Assembly (NCBI GenBank): GCA_013398295.1
Contig: VZSF01003319.1
Location: forward strand, 646,142 to 710,141
DNA length: 64,000 bases
From: Chionis minor
Lineage: Eukaryota > Chordata > Aves > Charadriiformes > Chionididae
Reading direction: 5' to 3'
Positions 14,680 through 22,222 of this stretch are shown here, one piece after another; positions within the stretch are counted from its first letter, which is position 1; each line of letters opens with the position of its first letter. The notes below the pieces were generated by a model. That model searched no databases. It worked only from the letters and a program-made list of their open reading frames with translations, and had not been told where the DNA came from. The position numbers and the translations under genes are program-made.

Positions 14680-15245
14680 TGTCATGGTTTAACCCCAGCC
14701 AGCAACTAAGCAGCCACTCGCTCATTCTTCCCCAGCTGGGAAGGAGGAGAGAACTGGAAGGGTAGAAGTGAGAAAACTCCTGGGTTGAAATACAGACAGT
14801 TTAACAGCTAGAGCAAAAGCTACGCGTGCAGGCAAAGCAAAACAAGGAATTAATTCACTACTTGCAGGTGTCCAGCCATGTCCAGGAAAACTGGGCTCCA
14901 TCACATGCGACGGGTACTTGAGAAGACAAACACCATCACTCTGAACATCCTCTTCCTTCAGCTTTATACTGCTGAGCATGACTTGATACAGTACGGAGTA
15001 TCTCTTTAGTCGGTTCCGGTCAGCTGTCCCAGCTGTGTTCTCTCCCAATTTCTTGCGCACCCCCAGCCTACTCACTGGTGGGGTGGGGTGAGAAGCAGAA
15101 GAGGCCTTGACTCTGCGTAAGCACTGCTCAGCAGTAACTAAAACATCCCTGTATTATCAATGCTGTTTTCAGCACAAATCCAAAATTTAGCTCCACGCTA
15201 GCTACTATGAAGAAAACTAACTCCATCCCAGTCAAGATCAGCACA
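14680..15245 (-). mobile_element. Solo LTR of an avian endogenous retrovirus, with 5-bp target-site duplication
   Basis: The 566-bp block starts TGTCATGGTTTAACCCC and ends ATCAGCACA on the plus strand, so it has the TG...CA ends of an LTR. It is flanked directly on both sides by GTGGC (14675-14679 and 15246-15250), a perfect 5-bp target duplication. The sense direction is minus: read that way a TATAAA is present (14963-14968 on the plus strand as TTTATA), and the family consensus I remember begins TGTCCTGGTTTCGGC in that direction. No internal gag, pol or env sequence is next to it, so it is a solo LTR left after recombination. Its reading frames are not viral genes. A 5-bp duplication is typical of ERVL-class elements, but the class is not settled by that alone. 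Confidence 0.82.
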
Positions 15246-15250
15246 GTGGC
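15246..15250 (+). repeat. Target-site duplication, right copy (GTGGC)
   Basis: This is identical to 14675-14679 and lies directly after the CA end of the LTR. Confidence 0.75.
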
Positions 15251-15310
15251 TCAGGCAGGGAGTGAGCTGGGCTCGTGGGGGGGTCCCAGGTTAGGCTGAT
15301 CCACAAGATA

Positions 15311-16435
15311 ATTAAGGCTTCTTAGTACCATTAGGCCCCACAAGAGCAACTTGCTTGTAATTCTTTTCTTTAGTTTATTTTTCCCTTCCTTTTCTACCAA
15401 CTACAGACCTGACAAGATGAATACAGGTTGCCTCTTCTGTGAATGGCATCCTGTGTACACATCTATGAGCAACACTTAAAAGGATAAAATGCTGAAAGTA
15501 TCTTCATACTTAAGGGAACTACAATTTTAAATACTGCACTGGATACGCTGAGTTCTCAAGCCGCCTCTTAAAGAACTTTTTCTTAAATAGAGATCCATCT
15601 CCCTGAATCTACAAATCAGCACACGAGACCCTTCTTGTGTTTTATCTTTGGACTTACACGCTTACAATTCTGAAATCAAAATGCTAATTTACTTGCACAG
15701 CTGCAAATCACAGAGGAAAATTGTGAGGGAGAACTGAAAATAGAGGGAGTTTTGTTCAGCGGAGCTGGGATTTCATCCTATTTTAACAGATTTATCCATG
15801 AATGTTGATGACGCCCTTGGAAAGACTGATCAACACCTCCCTTGGAAGCTGAACTGAAAACAAAACAGTAACAGAAACTTCTGCATTCCAAAGAGACATT
15901 CCTGAGACAAAGCAGGTTGCAGAGAAGTGTAACAGTGACTCTTTCCTTATCCTTTTACCTAGCCTAATACACTGCTTTTAAGATTCGTTTCCCTCTTACT
16001 CATGCTCCATGTATTTGTCAGTCAAATTTTCTCAGTCATTAACCATTCATTTGCTATTCTGTAATTTATTATGTTACTCATTTTACAAGACAGCATGCAA
16101 GGTTTCTTGCTTGTCTATTCGAGTAAGGCATAATGCTGTACGCGAACCTTCCTCAGCGGCCACTGGGCCCTGACTGACCTTCACTTGCTGTCAGGAGCCT
16201 CCCCAAGAGGAGCATCTCTGTGCCAAGAACTCGCCACACGGGTGCTTCAGGAAACAGCACTCTCTAAGGCCAGTGCATACAATTTCATTTAGGAAAAAAA
16301 CCAAACAAAACAACTCAGAACAAAAATATTACATAACCAGTTAATTGTTTCACTCCTCTTTTAAAGCCATACTCAGGGCATGCCCTTGCTAGCTGTTTGG
16401 ATTGATGGAAGCCATTTCTTGATTAAAATAAAGGT
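15311..16435. other. Non-coding spacer between the LTR block and TMDD1
   Basis: No open frame of note and no recognised repeat. A moderately GC-rich patch at about 16150-16260 may belong to distal 3' sequence of TMDD1, but nothing proves it. Confidence 0.5.
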
Positions 16436-16441
16436 TTTAAT
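16436..16441 (-). terminator. Candidate polyadenylation signal of TMDD1
   Basis: On the minus strand ATTAAA, the commonest variant of AATAAA, lies about 30 bases after the TMDD1 stop codon. The implied 3' UTR would be very short. No strong downstream GT-rich element is visible, so a more distal signal cannot be excluded. Confidence 0.35.
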
Positions 16442-16450
16442 CTGAATAAC

Positions 16451-16466
16451 AGCCACGTAAGTGGCT
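16451..16466 (-). other. Perfect 6-bp hairpin just after the TMDD1 stop
   Basis: AGCCAC, a four-base loop, then GTGGCT forms a perfect inverted repeat between the TMDD1 stop codon (16471-16473) and the ATTAAA at 16436-16441. On the minus strand it would fall in the 3' UTR. It does not match the histone 3' stem-loop consensus. Its function is unknown. Confidence 0.4.
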
Positions 16467-16470
16467 ACAA

Positions 16471-17166
16471 TCAGATGCCCAGCGTCCAGTGGGAGAAGTA
16501 AAGGGTGGCCATGGCAAAGAGGAAGGAGGTGAGGAAGCCCGCCAGGATGCCCAAGACCAAGGGGCCGACCCAGCCTAGGAGGTTGCGGGTGTACGGGGGG
16601 GGTCGCCGCCTCTCAAAGCGCAGGTCTCCCAGGTCCACGTCCGGGGCCCTCCGGCCTCGTACCCCACCATGTCGCTCACCCTTCAGCAGCAAGGAGGAGG
16701 TGAGGTGCTGCACACTGCGGCTGTACTCCTCCATGTTCCTCCGCAGCTCCAGGCTTCTGTCCTGGTTCAGGTTTTTCCCCAGCTCCTGGGCGATGTCAGG
16801 GCGTCCAATGTGGCGAAGGCCACGGGCCAGCCGGTCCCAGGTCACCACCTCTCCTGCCGTCCCCAGCCAGTCCCGTAGGACGTCCAAGCATCCCATGGTC
16901 CTGTGGAGGTCCCGACGGCGGCGGGGAAGGATGCGGTTGTTCTCCTCAGAAAGCTGCTCCAACTCCCGCTCCCCCGGGTCCCCATCGGGCCCCTCCAGCC
17001 ATCCCTGGAGCTGGCGGCACTCGGAGGGGGACAGCAGCTCAGCAATGCGGCTCATGGTGTGATGGCCCACATTGGCTGCCACCACATCCTCACACCGGCC
17101 ACCCACTGCCAGCAAGAAGAGGATGAGTCCCACAGGTGCCAGATTCGCTTGGGTGCCCCTCTGCAT
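16471..17166 (-). CDS. TMDD1: Transmembrane and death domain protein 1 (TMDD1-like), intact single coding exon
   Basis: The frame encodes 231 residues from ATG at 17166 to TGA at 16471-16473. It is open further upstream to about 17250, but the only ATG is at 17166, and it is followed at once by a signal-peptide-like stretch (residues 9-25, LAPVGLILFLLAVGGRC), so I take it as the start. Seen in the protein: an ISRIAELLSPSEC-type segment (residues 39-50), a tetrabasic RRRR at 82-85, a death-domain-like core at about 91-135 (key stretch TWDRLARGLRHIGRPDIA, 109-126, then ELGKNL), an Arg-rich stretch 165-188, and one membrane span at about 200-224 followed by a very short tail. Human TMDD1 as I remember it shares the WDRLAR, GRPD, ELGKNL and GWxGPL blocks in the same order. 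The predicted topology is type I: N-terminal death-like domain outside or luminal, short cytosolic tail. The function of the family is, to my knowledge, not established. There is no frameshift or stop, and no poly(A) relic suggesting a retrocopy. Confidence 0.87.
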   Translation of the reverse strand: MQRGTQANLAPVGLILFLLAVGGRCEDVVAANVGHHTMSRIAELLSPSECRQLQGWLEGPDGDPGERELEQLSEENNRILPRRRRDLHRTMGCLDVLRDWLGTAGEVVTWDRLARGLRHIGRPDIAQELGKNLNQDRSLELRRNMEEYSRSVQHLTSSLLLKGERHGGVRGRRAPDVDLGDLRFERRRPPPYTRNLLGWVGPLVLGILAGFLTSFLFAMATLYFSHWTLGI

Positions 17167-17270
17167 CGGGATGGCCCAGCTACATGGATGTCCCCTGTTT
17201 GACCTCACAAAGCGGTGTGTTCCAGGGACACGTCCCGTGTTCCCCAGCACATTGTCCCATAACTTCCCCC
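16475..17270. promoter_or_regulatory. GC- and CpG-rich island covering the TMDD1 exon
   Basis: This block is strikingly GC-rich with many CG dinucleotides (for example around 16580-16660 and 16900-16990), while the sequence on the left is AT-rich. The island continues into the CR1 5' portion on the right. Such islands in birds usually mark promoters and GC-rich genes. Here it may simply reflect the coding composition of TMDD1, so a promoter role is inference. The reading frames on the opposite strand are a by-product of this composition. Confidence 0.4.
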
Positions 17271-17289
17271 AGTGCTGAGCTGGTCAGTC

Positions 17290-18522
17290 ACAGAGGAAAG
17301 CTGCTCTGGAGCTGGCCCAACCCACAGCAGAGCAGCAGATCTCAGCACACAGGGGTTTCTCCTCAGGCAGGAGAACACCAGGACAGTGGAGAGACCCACA
17401 GGAGCCGGCAGCTCTCGCGGGAGATGCTGACGAGGCCTGGGCATTGCCAGAGCAACTGTACCTGCACCCATAAGAAGCAGCTGAGGGAGCAGGAGCACCA
17501 AGATCCGAGTGGGCAAAAAGGGCATGGCACATCAGGCAGGGCGTGCAGGAGGGGCGTCGTCACCCCACAGCTCAAGGTGAGAGTTGAGTTGGTGGCTGTC
17601 ACCCTCTCAGAAGCAGCACAGTTATGGTGTCCACACGGCAGAAAGCCACGTCCTCTGCACTTGGCAGAATGGATGTGGCAACCCAGACAGAGGTCCCACA
17701 AAAACATGCAGCCGGCCAGGTCTCGGGCTGCAGCGAGTGCCGGAGCCTTTCGCTGGGAGCAGGTGGCGGTAGTCAGAAAAGCTGTGTGAGGTGCGACCAG
17801 GCGGACGATCTGCTCAGCCTGGCAGCAGAGCTACAAGAGGAAGCAGAAAGGCTAAGGAGCATCACAGAGTCTGAGAAAGAGATGGAACCGTGCCCATTAC
17901 TACTTTTCCATGAAGGTGGCAATGAAGCCACAACACATAGTTCAAGGGCAATCAAAAGACTTCAGGGCCTTGGGATGGTTGGTAAGGGAATCTGGAGCAC
18001 AGGCTATTTTTTTCCTCTCTCCTTCCATTGGCAGGCAGCGACACTGGAAGAAACAGACAGGCCCAGTCTATTAATAGATGGCTCCATGGCTGTTGTCTCC
18101 AACACAACTTTGGGTTTTTTGATAATGTGGTGGCCTACACAGCACCAGGCTTGCGGGCGTCAGATGGGATTCACCTTCCTCAAAGTGGGAAGAGGGTTTT
18201 TGCTCACACGCCAGCTGGGCTCATCGACAGGGCTTTACACTGGGCTTGAAGAGGGAGGGGGATAATACCAGGCTTGCCCGTGACAAGCTGTGGGGTGACA
18301 CACCAAGTTGAGAGGGATGAGGTGTTAGCAAGGGCCCTCAGCTGTTGGTGAGACATACTGGCTACACTCTTGAAGTCTTACAGAGATGAGCCAGGGACTC
18401 CTGAGGTAATAGAAGCCAACAGGGAAACACCAGTGAAATGCCTCAAAGGAACTAAGGTGTGCTTCTCTAAGAAGGTGAAATGGCCAACAGCCCAGCTGAA
18501 TGCCTCTCTCTACACCAATACT
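17290..18522 (+). mobile_element. CR1 LINE, 5' portion (5' UTR plus ORF1), truncated at the 3' side
   Basis: The GC-rich leader at about 17290-17623 resembles the CR1 5' untranslated region, and the reading frame from ATG 17624 starts MVSTRQK. The ORF1 frame is followed by a stop-broken stretch (about 18330-18520) matching the segment that precedes the CR1 endonuclease ORF, after which similarity ends abruptly. CR1 copies normally lack the 5' end, because reverse transcription starts at the 3' end and aborts. A copy that keeps the 5' end and lacks the 3' end therefore implies a full-length insertion later deleted or rearranged. The left edge is approximate; about 120 bases separate it from the TMDD1 ATG. 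Confidence 0.75.
17624..18249 (+). pseudogene. CR1 ORF1 remnant (zinc-finger / SGNH esterase type), internally deleted and frameshifted
   Basis: In intact CR1, ORF1 encodes a nucleic-acid-binding protein with a Cys-rich N-terminus and an SGNH esterase domain. Here the frame from 17624 shows MVSTRQK, a DVATQTE motif, a Cys-rich segment (GCSEC then CVRCDQ) and a coiled coil (LLSLAAELQEEAERLRSI). It then jumps at about 17885 straight to the LLLFHEGGNEAT region, which corresponds to the Gly-x-Asn block of the esterase. About 100 residues carrying the nucleophile GDS block appear to be missing. Between about 18000 and 18040 the homologous frame shifts by one, and the catalytic DGIH motif is at 18163-18174, followed by GKRVFAHTPAGLIDRAL. 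The missing GDS block and the frameshift mean it cannot encode an active ORF1 protein. Confidence 0.72.
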
Positions 18523-19751
18523 TGACTGTCTAAAGATACATAAATCATCAGTTTCTGGGTTATTTTTTTCTGATGTTTAATCGCAGCTCAGATTGACCTC
18601 AGCGCTTCTAAAAATGCAGCCTATTTTTATTTAGAAGTCTGTATCTCAAAAGGAAGCTTAAAAATAGGCATCCCAACTAGACAACACCGGTTTCATTTAC
18701 ATAATTTAATAGTTTGCCATCACCCAGTATTGTAATAATTCTCCTTTGATTTTGCCCTTGAACAAACAGATAATTCACACTACCTATTGAACAAAGTACT
18801 GGGAAGCTGAATGCGTAGGCTACACAGGATACAGTAGCATTTTGGATCCAGGTAGATTTTAGGCCAAAGAGAGAACACAAATATATTGAAAACAAAAGGT
18901 GTTCATTTCTTTCCCTTCATTAAGGAACTCTTCCTTTGCTTACTCAGGTGAGTCAGTGTTACTTGCAACAATCTTTCTCATATACAGAAGTTTCACAAAT
19001 GTATGTGGAAAACTACTCACTGAAATTATTCTGTGGACACTAATAAAAAAGTCCAAAACATCATTATCCAGACAAGAGAGTCAAACAATCACAAATGCTC
19101 ATAAATACAATTAAAAATATTGTGAATACCTATAGAAAAGAACAGTTCTCCTGTTGATACAGCAAAGACTTTGACAGAAATACTGAGGAACTTGCGCTTA
19201 GGAAGAAAAGATCAGAGATCCTCAAGAGCCACCACTTTTACCAAAGAAGTAATTCATACCAAGAAAATTTTGAATCCATTGTATTGCTATGCTTGGAATG
19301 GTATTTATAACTCTTCTCTTTAATGTGTTTAAAACATAGTTTAGCTAATTTCACTTTTGCTTGCTGGGCAGTTCTTAAATGATTTATAGATGCTGACTCC
19401 CACAGTTTTGAAATCTAGAAATACTGCCAAAAGTATAACTGATCCTATTCTTCATTTCAATAGTTTGTTTATTACAGATACTATGCAGAGCATCAAAAAA
19501 GCTCCACTGCAGAAATATCAAAAACTCAGCCTATTATTCATGGCGTTTTGTCTGGGAATGTTCAAATACTATATTCTGTAAAAAGCAACAGATGTGGAAG
19601 TGAATTCTTTTTTCCTATTCTTGTAATTGAGAAAGGGTCACCAGTTACAGGAATCACAAGCAGGAAAACTTTCACTGTTTTCCCTGCAAAGGACAAATAT
19701 TTCACTCATGACTCGAGTAAAGGTCTTTACTATAAAGACATGGTTATAGAA

Positions 19752-19817
19752 CAGAAAAAGAATAGTTCAGTTGGAAGGCACCTACAACGATCCTCTAGTC
19801 CAATTGGTTATGACAGT
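19752..19817 (-). mobile_element. Short CR1 3'-end fragment
   Basis: AGTTCAGTTGGAAGGCACCT followed by ACAACGATCCTCTAGTCCAA is the reverse complement of a CR1 3' terminus. The CTATTCT-like tail (minus strand) fits the CR1 terminal motif. The rest of the element is absent. A 123-codon open frame passing through this fragment is therefore not a gene. Confidence 0.68.
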
Positions 19818-21143
19818 CAGGAACCTCTCTCATTCTTTTCAGAGAGTAACAAGATTATAAATAATTTACAAACTAATAAGAACCATGCAGAATTAGAAAA
19901 TCTGCAGGACGAACAGTAAGAAATGTATTTGTTTCTCAAAACTGCTGGTTGTAAGAAATCCTAATTACCATCAAGTACCTTCAAGGACTCTGTGCATCAT
20001 CACAGGACTTTGGGAAGCTGATGGAACCTTGCTCCAGAGGGCACGTCTAACACGAAAGGGTGCTGAGGGCGTAGGGAGGTTGCAGCCTTGAAGGTCTATA
20101 AATAAATAAAATTATTGTAAGAGTTCACACTCATTCGGTTATATAAAGACACAGGGTATAGCAAGTAAATTGGCACACCCTATATAAATGTACATATTAT
20201 TTCAAAATTACAGCTTCCTGAGCCTCACTGTTAAAGGTTTAGTTATTCGAGTTCCGGCTCAGTTATCTGAGCCTCTGAATTTGGAGCCAAGTACATTACC
20301 TAAGTGACAGCAGATGGAGCCTGCATAAATAAGTGAGGACTTATCACTGCAAAGAGTGTAATAGCTACTATTTCCAGTCTTTATTTTTAAATTAAGTGTA
20401 ATAGGCACTCTTCTCTAGAATCACCAAACCAGATTAAAAAATGCAGTCTAAATGCACTCAGAAATACCTTTGTTAAACTGCTCGTTATAAATATAAATTC
20501 AGGGATCTAGACAAGAAGCACTACATATTATCTGCATGGGACCACTCAGGATAGCATATGCTGTACCTGGCAGTAGAGCGGTCCATACCTGGTAGTGTGA
20601 CACAAAGCGTTTCACCTATATTGAAGCTCCACCAAACCACACGCAGTTAAATTACATTTCTACTATGACTTATGCAACACCCTACACTATGCCAGACATC
20701 TGCAAGGAGAATTTAAGCCCATTTGTTAGAGTATTACATTATAAAACTGTCCTAATAGTGGAAGGCTTCATTCAGCTCTTCACTTTAGGCCCTAATGCAC
20801 AACATTTGTAACTGCTCATATTTTTAGTGTACTCAATTACCAATTTTATTATATCAGTGCCCAGAAACCCCCAAATCATTACTTTCAATAAGCAGTCATA
20901 TAACTGACTTTAGATGGGTAGAGATAAGAAATTAAAAATAATCATGAAGGGATTTAAATAAGTAATGTCTAGGCTGAACCTAATTCTGATTTCAATTTCA
21001 TTGACTGTATACTAATTTAACGGCACAGACTTAATAGAGGTATTATGATTTACACCACTGCCACTGCTCTATATTTCAAACACAGCTCATAATGCCATAC
21101 TTCATTGCTACCTAGTGTCTCAGGGCAACAAGGAAAGTCCCCC

Positions 21144-21217
21144 TTTTTTTTTTTTTTTTAGAAAGGTGTGTAAATGTATATATACACACACACACATATA
21201 TATATAAATAAAAAATT
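21144..21217. repeat. Compound simple repeat: T16, then (TA)n(CA)n(TA)n
   Basis: Sixteen T at 21144-21159, a short spacer, then TATATA, (CA)6-7, (TA)5 and an A-rich end. Confidence 0.8.
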
Positions 21218-22008
21218 GTAATATAAACCGCAGGTTACCTGGATCCATAAAGAAAAAGATGTCTTCCTGCTGCTCAGGTACTATGTAGTCTGTCTATAAA
21301 ACAGAGTGGTTAGGATTATAACTAACTTCGTTAGCATGTGAATTTATTTGTTATACGTAAAGAGGAGAAAAAAACTAAGACTAAATTTAAAAAAATAAAA
21401 TCAGGCAAAAAAAAAGCACTTCATGGCTATGCTTGCAGTAAGAGCAATTAAAACACAACTGTTTTAGAGAAAAAAAACTTGAACAGTTTTGAGCAACATA
21501 AAAATATTGTTCTTACATTTAAAGACTCTAGCTTGTTTTCAAATTCCTCATATCAACATTATGATACCTCTGTTGAATATACTTACATTTCCCACTGAAA
21601 AGTCCACTTTTTAGACAGAATTCGCATTTGCTGGCTAAACTCAATGAAAATAGATTCCCAAAAGGAGAACTTCCCCATGTAAAATTTCAGCTACCTCTAC
21701 TCTGAGGTCACTACTAACAATGAAACAGAAAAGAATAAGAGATTCCCTATGAAAAAGTGCAGCCTACTTCTGAAGGAAGAATGAATGAAAAAATTAAAAT
21801 GAGATTTTAGGTTTGTGATTTCATCAGGTCTGCCTGGATACTTCATAAAATAATACTGCACCAAGATCCACTTTTCATTGTCTCAATTTTTTCATGTAGT
21901 AAAACTCCACAACTGCGGAAGCAAATGTGTAGGTATTAACTATCTTATTTAGTGATATTTGCTACTGACCTGACTATTTTAATTTCATAACCCAGATTGC
22001 CCGCTTCC

Positions 22009-22029
22009 GATTTCCCCCCCGCCCCCGCC
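22009..22029 (-). other. G-rich run with quadruplex-forming potential
   Basis: On the plus strand seven C, G, five C, G, CC stand out in AT-rich DNA. The minus strand reads GGCGGGGGCGGGGGGG followed by a further GGG about a dozen bases on, enough for four G-runs. Confidence 0.4.
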
Positions 22030-22042
22030 AATACAAAGATCT

Positions 22043-22222
22043 TCAGAGAGTGGTAGAGGCATATGTTGCAACAAACATAGGAACCTTCTTCCAGTGGAAA
22101 CACAGAACTCTGCCACAGTCATTGCAGTAGTTCCATCTCATTATTTTAATCACTGTGCAGCATTTACAGTTGTCAGGAAAAGGGTTCCTTCCATTGCTCC
22201 ATCTGGCAAGCTGTTTGTCAGT
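22043..22222 (-). pseudogene. Cysteine-rich relict reading frame, possibly the tail of a piggyBac-type transposase
   Basis: On the minus strand 59 codons are open between stops, without a usable start. The peptide contains RWSNGRNPFPDNCKCC, nine residues, then YCNDCGRVLC. The spacing C-x2-C-x9-YC-x2-C-x3-LC equals that of the C-terminal RING-like finger of piggyBac DDE transposases as I remember it (C-x2-C ... RYYC-x2-C-x3-LC). The expected PCFxxYH end is not in this frame, although the next frame downstream offers YVCCNICLYH. No catalytic Asp region is visible upstream, so if this is piggyBac only the tail survives. Chance is possible over such a short stretch. Confidence 0.3.

Larger units (their letters stand above)
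18530..22042. other. Non-coding AT-rich DNA with one CR1 scrap
   Basis: Apart from the CR1 fragment at 19752-19817 and the compound simple repeat at 21144-21217, nothing is recognised. Confidence 0.55.

Noticed and set aside
14722..15075. 117-codon minus-strand frame
   Set aside because: It lies wholly within the solo LTR, so it is not a gene.
16505..17062. 185-codon plus-strand frame inside the GC-rich island
   Set aside because: It is the antisense of the TMDD1 exon. High GC removes stop codons from all frames, and the peptide is an Arg/Ser/Pro-rich artefact.
17167..17250. Longer TMDD1 start, 28 codons upstream
   Set aside because: The extension begins at GTG, not ATG, and would bury the signal peptide. 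The only ATG is at 17166.
19548..19919. 123-codon plus-strand frame
   Set aside because: It runs through a CR1 3'-end fragment and has no protein signature.
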